From Deltaproteobacteria bacterium ADurb.Bin207 (GTDB taxonomy: Bacteria > Myxococcota_A > Polyangia > Polyangiales > Polyangiaceae): 60,201 bases of DNA. The stretch is from the NCBI GenBank assembly GCA_002070115.1, contig MWCO01000031.1, positions 1 to 60,201 of the forward strand, in the 5' to 3' direction. Position 1 is the stretch's first letter. Every line of letters starts with the position of its first letter. A model generated the notes under the pieces. That model searched no databases, had not been told where the DNA came from, and saw nothing but the letters and a program-made list of their open reading frames with translations. The position numbers and the translations under genes were made by a program. Of this stretch, positions 36,290 through 45,503 are shown piece after piece.

Positions 36290-37392
36290 GCGCTCGCTGG
36301 GTCTTTTCGTGGGGTATGAGCATCGTGTTCGCGATGCTTTCGAACATGGGCTGTTCGAACCGTCCCGTTGTCGTGCGCATCATCGACGGACAGACCGTTC
36401 AAGGGAGATTTGTACATCCCGAAGCGTATGCGTTGGTGATGGAGGGACAACTTGCCGAGCAGCGAGGATGGTTGGCACAAGCCGAGCGCTTATATCTTGC
36501 TGCTCTTCGTTATCAGCCGAACGATGCTTCGATCCTTGTACGGCTGGGTGCGCTACGGTGCGCTTGGAACCAACAAACGGTGCCAGCCGCACAGAAAACG
36601 TTTGCCGATGCGCTGAAAGTGGATAGGTTTTTGGTTTCGGCCTATGTCGAGCGCGGTCGTTGCGCTTTGCGCCACGGAATGACGGGGCAAGCAGAGCAGG
36701 ATGCACGCCGGGCCCTCAGTCTGGCTCCGTCCGACTGGACGGTTACCGCGTTGCTTGCAGACGTGCTCGAAAAAGGGGGTAAACCCGACATGGCCGCGGC
36801 GGTTCTCGATGGTTTCGCATTTTTGTATCCTTCCTATCGGAGCTGGCAAGCCATCGATGAGTTGGCTCGTCGGCATGACGATAGAGTTCATCGGCAAATG
36901 GCTGCGAGTCGACTCGGCCAGGCTGGAAGCCGACGAACGGTCGCGCAGGTGGACGATGCCTTGGCGCGCGGGGATTTAGCGAACGCACGGCAATTCGCGG
37001 CTGAGTTGCACCTTGAATCGGGACAGCTTGCGGTACGAGCGGCGGCGCTCGGGCAGTGGGAGGCGGCCCGACAGCAAGCTCGAATGGTTCTCGCGGCCGA
37101 GCCAGGCCACCCCGATGCCACGGCCGTCTTTCTTTCCGCCCCCAGTGCCTGGGAATCCTTTCAGCAATCCGATCCGGTCATTTGGCAAAGACTATTGAAA
37201 TCACCCGAGAATAACCCTCGTCGTCTCTCGGATCTGGCAGCCTTGGTACTGGCGGATGCGATACGGCGAACCATCGGCATGCAAGCGGCTCGGTCTTGGC
37301 TCGCACGATGGAACCTATCCTACGACATATACCATGAACCTCTCGCTCACCCTTTGCTCATTCGCCTGGGCGTGAGCACGGAGCCACGATGA
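36286..37392 (+). CDS. TPR-repeat lipoprotein
   Basis: Started at the ATG at 36286, which overlaps the previous stop (ATGA), this gives 368 residues. The signal VFSWGMSIVFAMLSNMGC has a lipobox (S-N-M-G-C). TPR-like repeats follow (AYALVMEGQLAEQRGWLAQAERLYLAALR; DASILVRLGALRCAWNQQTVPAAQKTF; SAYVERGRCALRHGMTGQAEQDARRAL; WTVTALLADVLEKGGKPDMAAAVL), then a second helical region rich in Ala and Gln. The tail is globular (ARSWLARWNLSYDIYH). It is probably an envelope scaffold acting with the coupled TPR-AIM24 protein. An 83-bp gap separates it from the TerB-like gene. Confidence 0.8.
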   Translation: MSARWVFSWGMSIVFAMLSNMGCSNRPVVVRIIDGQTVQGRFVHPEAYALVMEGQLAEQRGWLAQAERLYLAALRYQPNDASILVRLGALRCAWNQQTVPAAQKTFADALKVDRFLVSAYVERGRCALRHGMTGQAEQDARRALSLAPSDWTVTALLADVLEKGGKPDMAAAVLDGFAFLYPSYRSWQAIDELARRHDDRVHRQMAASRLGQAGSRRTVAQVDDALARGDLANARQFAAELHLESGQLAVRAAALGQWEAARQQARMVLAAEPGHPDATAVFLSAPSAWESFQQSDPVIWQRLLKSPENNPRRLSDLAALVLADAIRRTIGMQAARSWLARWNLSYDIYHEPLAHPLLIRLGVSTEPR

Positions 37393-37475
37393 ATCCGTCC
37401 CCTCTTCGCTTGCTCTGCTTGTATGCTGTGGGAACATCGTATCTTACCCATCAAGCCGCTTTGGGGTGAATCTCC

Positions 37476-37973
37476 ATGGAAGAACGAACCAGCCTATATC
37501 TCACCCAACTCAGCGCTGCGGATCGAAAGCTGCTCCAGCTATCCGTGCAAATGAACCCGCTGATGGTTGCCAACGCGGATGGCAATTACTCGTTACGGGA
37601 GGCCGCGGCGGTGTCGGAAGTTGTGCGCTCCCTAATGTCGGATCCGCAATTTCGCCCACTCATTTTGGTGGCAGGACATGCGGAATTATCCGATGCGGCC
37701 CTGCGGGTCATGCTCGAAACGCATACCAAAGACATCGATGGATACCTGAGTCAGCTAGCGGATTTGCTGGAACAACTCCCCGAAGATGTTGCGATTGCCT
37801 ATCGACGCTTCACCCTTTTTGCGATCATTCGCGTCGCGGAAGCATCGCGAGACGGACTTTTCGGCTTGATGGGAGATCGGATAAGCCAATGTGAAAAATC
37901 CGTCATGCGCAAGATGGTCGACGCGCTCGCGTTGGAACCCAACGAGGAGGAGAAAACGAAATTGGGCATGTAG
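37476..37973 (+). CDS. small helical protein, TerB-like
   Basis: A 165-residue all-helical protein without signal or membrane segment. The segment MNPLMVANADGNYSLREAAAVSEVVRSL has the A-x-A-D-G-x-x-x-x-x-E-x-x-x-V/I order of TerB/DjlA-type domains, where an acidic D-G loop precedes a helix. A later DEVAIAYRRFTLFAIIRVAEAS-like stretch (EDVAIAYRRF, RVAEASRDGLFG) fits the second helical pair. TerB-like domains are small metal- or membrane-associated modules, often linked to stress or kinase systems. The family call is tentative. The gene is 30 bp before a Ser/Thr kinase and is likely co-transcribed with it. Confidence 0.65.
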   Translation: MEERTSLYLTQLSAADRKLLQLSVQMNPLMVANADGNYSLREAAAVSEVVRSLMSDPQFRPLILVAGHAELSDAALRVMLETHTKDIDGYLSQLADLLEQLPEDVAIAYRRFTLFAIIRVAEASRDGLFGLMGDRISQCEKSVMRKMVDALALEPNEEEKTKLGM

Positions 37974-38003
37974 GTTTCGTCTTCCCCATTAACGATAGAA
38001 CGA

Positions 38004-39980
38004 ATGCACGACACGCCAGAGCCGCAGGTTAGCGAACAGCAGGAGCCGGACGTTCGACCTTCGATGTCCTCGCTCGTGGGCGAGTTATTGTCCGGTCGCT
38101 ACCGCATCGAAGCTGAATTGGGAAGCGGAGGCATGGGGGCCGTATATCGGGCGGAACACACCCTGATGCGCAAACGTGTAGCCATCAAAGTGCTGCATCC
38201 TGAAATGACGCAGCACACCGAGGTCGTCGAACGCTTCGAGCGCGAGGCCATGGCGGCTGCTCATATCGAGCATCCTAACGTGGCAGCGGCCACGGACTTC
38301 GGCAAACTAGAAAACGGATCGTTTTTTCTCGTCCTCGAGTATGTCGAAGGCGCTTCGTTGCGCGACGTCTTGCAGCAGGGTCCCATGCACCCCCGTCGCG
38401 TCATTCATATCGGAAAACAGATCGCGACCGCGCTCGCTCGCGCCCACGGTCTGGGCATCGTCCACCGAGACCTGAAACCCGAAAACATCATGCTCGTTTC
38501 TCGGGATACAGACCCTGATTTCGTCAAGGTGCTCGACTTTGGCATCGCGAAGGTGCCTGTCTCTCAGATCAGCAAAGAAGCTGGAAAACAGCATAAAACA
38601 CTGACCAAAGTAGGAATGGTCTATGGCACGCCGGAGTATATGGCTCCGGAGCAAGCGCTGGGACAGGACGTCGATGCTCGCGCGGACCTGTACGCTCTTG
38701 GCGTCATTCTTTACGAAATGCTCGTGGGCAGGCGACCTTTCGAAGCGGACAATCCCGTGGCCTTGCTTGGAATGCAAGTCACGCAGCCACCGCCTGCCTT
38801 TCGCCAAGTGGCTCCCGGCCTGCACCTGCCGCAGGAGATCGAGGCGATTGTCATGGAATTGCTCGAAAAAGAAGCCGCGCGCAGGCCGTCCGATGCCAAA
38901 CAGGTGCGCGACGTCTTCGAAATTCTCGAGCAAAACCTCGACACGTCGTCCTGGACTGAGGATGCCAGATCCAATGTGTCCGCTGCCATGAGCCTCACGC
39001 ATGCCCCCACCGTGTTCGAAGGAATAGCGTCCGCCAAACCACGCGCTCCGTCCATCGCAAGTGTGATGGCGAGAATTTCCGCATGGTCATCACAACTCGC
39101 ACAAACGCTTCGCGCCGCGGACGCCCAGGCTCAACCCCATCGATGGCAAGCCGCATTACCGGCTCCGCTGCGTACCCTCAAGCTGTCGGTATGGCTCGGC
39201 CTTGCCGCGGGGGTCGGCATGCTCGCACTCATCGTCGTGATCGGAATCGTCTGGTGGGTTCGCACCCCTTCCACGGTCAAACCCGTTTTTGATGAAACCT
39301 CTTGGGCTTCCCCTCCCGTCGCGTCGTCGATGCAAAACGCTTCAGCCACTGCCGATCCCCAACAACTCGAAAAAGCAGTGAAAGCGGGGAGCGAATCGAT
39401 CGAACAACTGCTCACGCAATTCCCCAACGATCCCGCCGTGCTCGCGCAAGTGGCCAAAGCAAGGCTAGGGGGCGCGTCCCCCGACACATGCATCGAGGTA
39501 TATGACAAGCTCTTTTCCCTCGATCCGGAAAAACGAAAAGACAACGCCGTGCTGGAAGACGTACTGGGCGCATTGACCAAGCCGTCCTCTCAAGAGGTTG
39601 TTTTTTCGTTGTTGGAAAGCCATTGGGGAACGGAGGGGCCCGATCTGATCCACGACTTGGCGTTTGGGAAACGTACGACCACAGCCGCGATTGCCTCTCG
39701 CGCCGCCAAGTCCATCAAGTCCGAGGCGGCACGCAAAAACGCTTCCCCTGCACTGCTCATCGCGTTGGATTTGCGTTTCAATGGCGGTTGTCAGGCCAAA
39801 CACAGACTCCTCGACCGCGCCCGGGAACACGGCGACGAGCGGTCGTTGACGCAACTTCGAGGGCTTCTACACGCCAAGGGATGCGGTTTTCTTGGTCTCA
39901 GTGATTGTTGGAAGTGCATGCGGGCCGATCGGAAGCTCAATGACACCATCAAGGCGATCTCGGAACGAACGAAACAATGA
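38004..39980 (+). CDS. transmembrane Ser/Thr protein kinase (Hanks type)
   Basis: A 658-residue protein. The kinase domain is at about 33-300 with all key residues: Gly loop GSGGMGAVYRA, Lys62 (VAIKVL), a helix-C Glu (FEREAMAA), HRDLKPEN (Asp155), DFG (Asp178) and the GTPEYMAPEQAL activation segment end. A Ser/Ala-rich juxtamembrane region follows, one membrane helix at about 393-418 (LAAGVGMLALIVVIGIVWWV), then an extracytoplasmic helical domain of about 230 residues with two Cys pairs near the end (GGCQAKH, HAKGCGFLGLSDCWKCM). The outer domain may sense or dock something in the periplasm. It is the last gene of the 34-40 kb plus-strand run. Confidence 0.95.
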   Translation: MHDTPEPQVSEQQEPDVRPSMSSLVGELLSGRYRIEAELGSGGMGAVYRAEHTLMRKRVAIKVLHPEMTQHTEVVERFEREAMAAAHIEHPNVAAATDFGKLENGSFFLVLEYVEGASLRDVLQQGPMHPRRVIHIGKQIATALARAHGLGIVHRDLKPENIMLVSRDTDPDFVKVLDFGIAKVPVSQISKEAGKQHKTLTKVGMVYGTPEYMAPEQALGQDVDARADLYALGVILYEMLVGRRPFEADNPVALLGMQVTQPPPAFRQVAPGLHLPQEIEAIVMELLEKEAARRPSDAKQVRDVFEILEQNLDTSSWTEDARSNVSAAMSLTHAPTVFEGIASAKPRAPSIASVMARISAWSSQLAQTLRAADAQAQPHRWQAALPAPLRTLKLSVWLGLAAGVGMLALIVVIGIVWWVRTPSTVKPVFDETSWASPPVASSMQNASATADPQQLEKAVKAGSESIEQLLTQFPNDPAVLAQVAKARLGGASPDTCIEVYDKLFSLDPEKRKDNAVLEDVLGALTKPSSQEVVFSLLESHWGTEGPDLIHDLAFGKRTTTAAIASRAAKSIKSEAARKNASPALLIALDLRFNGGCQAKHRLLDRAREHGDERSLTQLRGLLHAKGCGFLGLSDCWKCMRADRKLNDTIKAISERTKQ

Positions 39981-40065
39981 ACGATTCGTGCGTGGCGAGC
40001 GTGGGCGCCTCCAGAACGAGGAAGGCACCGTGGCAGGGATACCTGATGACTAACGGGCGGGGGGA

Positions 40066-42015
40066 TTATTTGAGTTCGGATTCAGCGAGCTTGAGGATCT
40101 TCTCGAACTGAGCGAAAGGCTGGGCACCGCTTACGAAATACCCATTGATGACCGAAGCGGGTGTGCCTCGAATTCCGGCCTTTTCCGCAACCGCAATCTC
40201 GTCTTCCACGAACTTCGCGTGCGTGTGGTTGTCGAGAGCAGCTCGGAATTTCGCCATATCGCACCCAAGTTCTTCCGCGTACTTCTCCAGATCCGCGCGC
40301 TCGAGCGCCTTTTGGTTCTGGAACAATGTGTTGTGGTATTTCCAGAACGCCGCATCACCCTTCTGCTTGAATACCTCGACCGAAGCCTCTGCCGCGAGTT
40401 TTGCATTTTTATGGAAGGCAAGCGGGAATTGGCGCCATACCACTTTCACCTTGTCGCCGTACTTCGCGAGGATCTCTTCCATCACGGGTTCCACACGACC
40501 GCAGAACGGGCACTCGAAATCACTGAAGAGCTGAATGACGATCTTCGCGTTTTTTCCGCCTTTATAGGGGTTCTGCGCGGTCGGCGCAGGCACGTCCTTT
40601 TTCTCGGGCGGCGGCGGAGGAGGAGGCGTCTGCGCAGTCTTCATGATCGTCTCGTACACAGAAGCCTTCGCTGTCCCACCCTTGACCATCGCTTCGGCTT
40701 TCGCCAGCTCCTCATCCATCAACTTCTTGAAAGCATCGATGGGCTGAGCCCCCACGATACGACGTCCGTTGATGAACATATGCGGGGTTCCACTGGCTTT
40801 CAGGCCATCGGCCAAGGCCACGTCTGTTTCGATCGAGGCCGCGTGGGTCTTTTTCTCGATCGCGTTTTTCACCGCCGTCCAATTCAAGCCGAGGGTCTTG
40901 GCGTATTGCTCGAAGTCCTCCATCTGGAACTTGGGCTGATTCTCGAACAGCAGATTGTGGGCATCCCAAAAACCCTTGTCACCCTTCTGCTTACGCGCTT
41001 CCAGGGCAAACAGAGCCGCAGGCTCCGCTTCCTTGTGGAAAGGAAGGGGGCGGTCCTTCCATACGACGCGCAACTTTCCATCGTAATCCTTCATGAGTTG
41101 GTCGATGGTCGGCTCCACACGCTTGCAAAACGGGCATTGGTACTCGCTGAAAATCACGAGAGTCAACAGCGCATCCGTGGGCCCTTTCGAAGGAGACTTG
41201 TCGATCGTCACCTTCCACACCGTCTTGTCTTCCGCCGGGGCTTCTCGCTCGTTTTTCGGCTGCTCCGCAGGCTTCTGGAAGTTCTTGGTCGAGGCTTCCA
41301 CGTATACCTTGTCCGGCTTCGTCCCCGCCTTGATCATCGCCTGAGCCGCCGCGAGTTGCGCATCGACGACTTCCTTGAACTTATCCACGGGCTGCGCGCC
41401 ATTGACCGTCACGCCATTGACGAAAGTATGCGGCGTTCCACGCACGCCAAGCTTCTGTCCAAGCGCCAGATCCTTGTCGACTTTCGCAGCATACGTCTCC
41501 TTGTCGAGAGCGTCTTTGAACTTCGCCATGTCGACGCCAGCTTCTTGCGCCCACTTCTCGAAGTTCTCTCGGGTCAGCGCTTTTTGGTTGGCAAACGCGC
41601 TTTTATGAAACTTCCAGAAGGCCTCGTTGCCCGCCAGCGCGCGGACGGTCTCCGCGGCTACACTAGCGGGACGTGCGCTTTTGTGGAACGCAAGAGGATT
41701 GCTCTTCCATACGACTCGAACCTTGTCGGGGCCGTATTGCTGCTTGATGGCTTCAATGCTTCCTTCCACGCGCGCGCAGAAGGGACACTCGAATTCACTG
41801 AAAATCACCATGGTGACCGGAGCATTGCGATTGCCCCACACCGGATCTTCACTCGTCACCGAAATGGGCGAATCCTCATCGCTCCATTTTCCGGCCTTGT
41901 CTGCCTTGATGCTCTCGCTTCCTGTGCGTCCCGAACTTTGATTTATCCCCCACATCAGCATCATCCCCGCCAGGAAAGAGAGGATGAAGCCAACAATGGC
42001 TGTTCCTTTGTTCAT
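40066..42015 (-). CDS. membrane-anchored protein with three tandem DsbA-type thioredoxin domains
   Basis: A 649-residue protein. One N-terminal helix (about 7-24, IVGFILSFLAGMMLMWGI) anchors it in the membrane with the rest in the periplasm. Three complete DsbA/DsbG-like domains follow, each with a strand, a CPFC active site and a downstream T-P cis-proline loop: FSEFECPFCARVE (Cys77/80) with RGTPHTFVNG; FSEYQCPFCKRVE (Cys294/297) with SGTPHMFING; FSDFECPFCGRVE (Cys502/505) with RGTPASVING. Each also has a VWK/R-x-x-P-L-x-F-H-K motif and an FWK/D helix. Linkers are charged or Pro-rich (PPPPPPPEKK). All three sites look active. Role inferred: thiol oxidation or isomerisation of exported proteins. 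AGGT precedes the start. Confidence 0.93.
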   Translation of the reverse strand: MNKGTAIVGFILSFLAGMMLMWGINQSSGRTGSESIKADKAGKWSDEDSPISVTSEDPVWGNRNAPVTMVIFSEFECPFCARVEGSIEAIKQQYGPDKVRVVWKSNPLAFHKSARPASVAAETVRALAGNEAFWKFHKSAFANQKALTRENFEKWAQEAGVDMAKFKDALDKETYAAKVDKDLALGQKLGVRGTPHTFVNGVTVNGAQPVDKFKEVVDAQLAAAQAMIKAGTKPDKVYVEASTKNFQKPAEQPKNEREAPAEDKTVWKVTIDKSPSKGPTDALLTLVIFSEYQCPFCKRVEPTIDQLMKDYDGKLRVVWKDRPLPFHKEAEPAALFALEARKQKGDKGFWDAHNLLFENQPKFQMEDFEQYAKTLGLNWTAVKNAIEKKTHAASIETDVALADGLKASGTPHMFINGRRIVGAQPIDAFKKLMDEELAKAEAMVKGGTAKASVYETIMKTAQTPPPPPPPEKKDVPAPTAQNPYKGGKNAKIVIQLFSDFECPFCGRVEPVMEEILAKYGDKVKVVWRQFPLAFHKNAKLAAEASVEVFKQKGDAAFWKYHNTLFQNQKALERADLEKYAEELGCDMAKFRAALDNHTHAKFVEDEIAVAEKAGIRGTPASVINGYFVSGAQPFAQFEKILKLAESELK

Positions 42016-42070
42016 GTTCTATTACCTCATCAATCAAACGATCCTACTTTTCTACACATTGCCGAATGAA

Positions 42071-42526
42071 TCATAGGTGTTTCGGCGGCCGATACACCCG
42101 ATGCAATATTTCCTGCAAGTTCGGAGTCCGTTGCCCCGACAGGGCAACCCGGGTCGGACGAAAACGGCGCGGAATATCCACGGAGTTGGACAGAGCCGCA
42201 AGGTCCATCCCATGGCCGGATTGCATTTCGCTCATCTTATCTTTGGCGGGGTGCGGAATTCCCTCCACGCTGCGGTAGGCCGGCATTCGTTCGCAGCTTT
42301 GCAGAAAAAACACTTCAAACGACGGCTCCCAGCGTAAATCCGGAATGACCGTGAAGGGCGGAAACGCCACACCCGTTGCCGCACGTGGATCACAGAAAGG
42401 GGCATAGGCAGTCGCCACCCGCACCCATCCCAACACCACCAGCAACGTGGCGAAAACGATAGTGGTGCGAAATATCGACAAGGCCATGGCGACGAACGGC
42501 GGAAGTCTACTCAGACGTTGCCACAA
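42071..42526 (-). CDS. hypothetical secreted protein with a Cys pair
   Basis: A 151-residue protein; the ATG at 42487 (13 residues later) is an alternative start that keeps the signal intact. The hydrophobic segment FRTTIVFATLLVVLGWVRVATA is a signal peptide or anchor. The mature part has exactly two Cys (APFCDPRAA and LQSCERMPA), a Pro-rich stretch and a basic C-terminus. No domain is recognised. It ends 55 bp upstream of the triple DsbA gene on the same strand and is likely in one transcript. A two-Cys exported protein beside a disulfide enzyme is a plausible substrate or partner, but that is inference. Confidence 0.65.
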   Translation of the reverse strand: MWQRLSRLPPFVAMALSIFRTTIVFATLLVVLGWVRVATAYAPFCDPRAATGVAFPPFTVIPDLRWEPSFEVFFLQSCERMPAYRSVEGIPHPAKDKMSEMQSGHGMDLAALSNSVDIPRRFRPTRVALSGQRTPNLQEILHRVYRPPKHL

Positions 42527-42845
42527 GGCAACCTAGATGCGTGAGCCTACCGCAGCAACCGCCACCACTACCGCGACCGAGGGGCTTTCGAAAATACATC
42601 ATAAATTCAATATATTACACAATACACAACGAGTATTCGCTTGGAATGGCTCGTGTCTTCCTACCCGTTGCCCAGGCAATCTTGCATCACCGCCATGACT
42701 ACCTGCTCCCCGGCCGGGGCCTAAGGAACTGCAACTCCATCCCCTTATGAATGCAGGCCTGTAGACTTCTTCACGGGGCCCAAAGCTCGGTTTTCCGTCG
42801 ATATCCTCGGTCAATAATTTGACCACTTCATCCTACATAGGCACC
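42527..42845. other. divergent promoter region with an AT-rich island
   Basis: The 319 bases between the divergent secreted-protein and dual-kinase genes hold no convincing gene. A stretch around 42590-42630 is strikingly AT-rich (contains aatatattacacaata) against GC-rich surroundings, about 70-100 bases upstream of the minus-strand start at 42526, and is the likely promoter of that gene. Nothing clear was found for the plus-strand kinase. Confidence 0.4.
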
Positions 42846-45392
42846 ATGCCTCCCATGCCGCCAACGCCCCGTCCCAAAGCACCGCCCCCCGGGAAAAAAA
42901 ACCTGCCGCCCGCCGCGCTGGGCCGTCGTATCGGACGATATTCGCTTCTTCGTCTCATCGCCCGCGGGGGCATGGGCGAAGTATATCTCGCCGCAACCAC
43001 GGGCATCGAAGGCGCGGAGCGTCCCTGTGTCGTCAAAATCATTCGACGGGAACATGCCAGCAACAGCTCTTTTGTCGCGCGCTTTCTCGATGAAGCCCGC
43101 GTGCAGGCCCAACTTCATCATCCCGGCGTCGTGCAGGTCATCGAGGCTGATACCGATGAGCAAGGGGAACCGTATGTTGTCGTGGAGTATGTCGAAGGCC
43201 GGAGCCTTGGAGAAGTCCGTTCTCGTTGCGCGGACGTTTCCTATCGGCTGAGTTGGGCGGAAGCGGTGGCGCTCGCGGCATCGACCGCCGAAGCGCTGGC
43301 CCATATCCACGAGCGAGTCGACGTGAGCGGCCAGCCGTTGAGCATCGTGCATCGGGATATGAGTCCCCAAAACATCATGGTTGGCTATGGCGGGGACGTA
43401 AAACTGATCGACTTTGGTACGGCGCTCGGGGAAAATCGTCGCAGCCATACGGTGGCGGGTGTCGTTTTTGCCAAGCCCGGCTACGTGGCGCCTGAAGTGG
43501 CCAATGGCAATACGGGCAATGCGCTGGTCGACATCTACGCCTTGGGCGTCATTTTGTGGGAGCTATTGGCAGGACGGCGGTTCTTGCAAGGGGAAGCTTC
43601 GGACCATCTGGCGAAAGTCGCAAAAAATCAATGTCCTTTGCCGAAACTGGCATCGTTGGTCAACGCACCGGCGGAACTCGATGACATCCTCGCCAAACTC
43701 ACGGCGTTTCATACGAAAGATCGCTACCCAAACGCGCGATCGGCGCATCGCGACCTGGCTCGTCTGCTGTCCCAAGCTCCCTCCCTTTCGAATGGTGAGC
43801 GAGGAATGCGCGCCAGGATTTCCCAACTGATGAACACCCTGTACCCGGCGGAACCGACCAGCTCTCGGAGCCTATTCGCCAAGCTCGTCGCTCAAGCCCG
43901 AGGCCATCACAACCAGGAAAATCGCCCCCCCATCGAATGCGAGGAGCCAGTCCGAGACACGGAAACCGACGATCAATTGTTGCCTGGGACTCGCTACCGA
44001 ATGCTTGGAAAGATCGGCGAAGGGGCCATGGGTCATGTTTTCGAGGCGGAACACGTCGATCTGGGGCGCAAAGTGGCCATCAAAGTCCTTGCGGCTCATC
44101 ACGCCACGTCCTCCGACTATTCCGCTCGGTTTCGTCGAGAAGCGCGAACTCTCTCGCGGCTGTCTCATCCCAATCTCGTGACCTTGCATGACTTCGGCCA
44201 GGCTCGCGATGGCAGGCTCTATTGTGCAATGGAGCGGCTCGAAGGAGAAACGCTGGATAAAGTCCTCGATCGCGAAGGCCCCCTGCCGTGGAAACGAGCG
44301 CTTCGACTCGGTGCCCAGGCCGCATCGGCCCTTCGCGAAGCGCATCGCGCGGGAATCGTTCATCGCGACCTCAAGCCTTCGAACCTCTTTCTATGCGAAG
44401 ATGGAACGTTGAAATTGCTCGACTTCGGCGTCGCCAAAAAAGGAGACGAAAGCGCCGATTCCAATAAGGATCTTTCTTCTTTCACCTTGTTTGGTACGCC
44501 CGAATACATGGCCCCCGAGCAGGTCACCGCGGGGCAGGTCGACGAACGCGCGGACGTCTACGCTCTGGCTTGCGTCCTTTATGAAATGGTCACGGGCACA
44601 TTGCCCATCGCGGCCAAAAGCACGGTCGCTCTTCTCGATGCCAAAACCAAAGAAGACCCCGAACCTTGCCGTGATCGAACACCCCTTCGGCACATCCCCA
44701 TCGAAGTCGACCGCCTCATCCTGCGCGCGCTCGCGCGACGCCCCGAAAAAAGAACCCCAACGGCTGCTCGTCTCCATGACGAAATCCTTGCCGCGCTCGA
44801 ATCTCCGGAGAAAACACGCCGACGTCGGCGCACCCTCGGACGATATGCCTTGTTTCTCAGCATCACAGCTACGGTTTTGGCTCTTTCTGCGGGCATGGTG
44901 CGCCGCTACCCAGAGATGATTCCCCGCGCCCGAGCCGCCCTTGTTGCAGCCCTTTCCGCGGATACCGCCAGCACAACCCACGAATCATCCGCTTCCTTCA
45001 CGGCATCGCCGCAACTTCCAGCTCACGCTACCCCTGTTGCCATCACCGCTGCCGTGACGAATCCCCCCATCTCGTTGCAGCCCCTCGAAGCAAACCCCAT
45101 CAGCCCCTCGGAACCATCGGCCCAGGAACGGGATTGGACCGAGGCCATTCAAGCAGCAAGACAATGGGCTGACCATTCATCATCTCGCCCATCCCGACTG
45201 CTGTTGGCTCGGCTGCTGCTTCACTCGGGAAAACCGCAACAAAAGCTCGAAGCCAGGGCTTTGCTCGAAGAGCTGCAGCGGCAAGACCCATCTTGCACGG
45301 AAACCCAATCCCTTCTTGCGACCGCCACCAGCGGCGCGCTCCATTCATCCACTCCCTCCAAGCCGCAAACCAGCCCCGTAGCCCAACGCTGA
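42846..45392 (+). CDS. protein with two tandem Ser/Thr kinase domains and a membrane helix
   Basis: Started at the ATG at 42846, this gives 848 residues (an in-frame TTG at 42819 is less likely). A Pro-rich N-terminus precedes kinase 1 (about 30-305): ARGGMGEVYLA, Lys64 (VVKII), HRDMSPQN (Asp171), DFG (Asp189) and GYVAPE. Kinase 2 (about 385-655) has GEGAMGHVFEA, Lys413 (VAIKVL), HRDLKPSN (Asp508), DFG (Asp526) and GTPEYMAPE. Both keep every catalytic residue. A basic RRRRR patch and one helix (about 664-683) follow, then a Ser/Pro-rich linker and a short TPR-like external end. The two domains differ in sequence (HRDMSPQN and HRDLKPSN), so this is an old fusion or duplication and not a recent one. 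Confidence 0.94.
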   Translation: MPPMPPTPRPKAPPPGKKNLPPAALGRRIGRYSLLRLIARGGMGEVYLAATTGIEGAERPCVVKIIRREHASNSSFVARFLDEARVQAQLHHPGVVQVIEADTDEQGEPYVVVEYVEGRSLGEVRSRCADVSYRLSWAEAVALAASTAEALAHIHERVDVSGQPLSIVHRDMSPQNIMVGYGGDVKLIDFGTALGENRRSHTVAGVVFAKPGYVAPEVANGNTGNALVDIYALGVILWELLAGRRFLQGEASDHLAKVAKNQCPLPKLASLVNAPAELDDILAKLTAFHTKDRYPNARSAHRDLARLLSQAPSLSNGERGMRARISQLMNTLYPAEPTSSRSLFAKLVAQARGHHNQENRPPIECEEPVRDTETDDQLLPGTRYRMLGKIGEGAMGHVFEAEHVDLGRKVAIKVLAAHHATSSDYSARFRREARTLSRLSHPNLVTLHDFGQARDGRLYCAMERLEGETLDKVLDREGPLPWKRALRLGAQAASALREAHRAGIVHRDLKPSNLFLCEDGTLKLLDFGVAKKGDESADSNKDLSSFTLFGTPEYMAPEQVTAGQVDERADVYALACVLYEMVTGTLPIAAKSTVALLDAKTKEDPEPCRDRTPLRHIPIEVDRLILRALARRPEKRTPTAARLHDEILAALESPEKTRRRRRTLGRYALFLSITATVLALSAGMVRRYPEMIPRARAALVAALSADTASTTHESSASFTASPQLPAHATPVAITAAVTNPPISLQPLEANPISPSEPSAQERDWTEAIQAARQWADHSSSRPSRLLLARLLLHSGKPQQKLEARALLEELQRQDPSCTETQSLLATATSGALHSSTPSKPQTSPVAQR

Positions 45393-45503
45393 CCCCAACC
45401 ACGGCCTATCCCGCTTCACCCCAAGCCCGCGGATGAATATCCTCGGTTTTGGCCCCACGAAATCCAACCGCGCCCCTGGGGCTCTTACGTTCCCAACGAC
45501 CTC

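Noticed and set aside
40219..42069. 616-codon open frame on the plus strand opposite the triple DsbA gene
   Set aside because: It is an antisense shadow; the minus-strand protein has three complete DsbA domains, whereas this frame is rich in His/Arg/Leu with no domain features.
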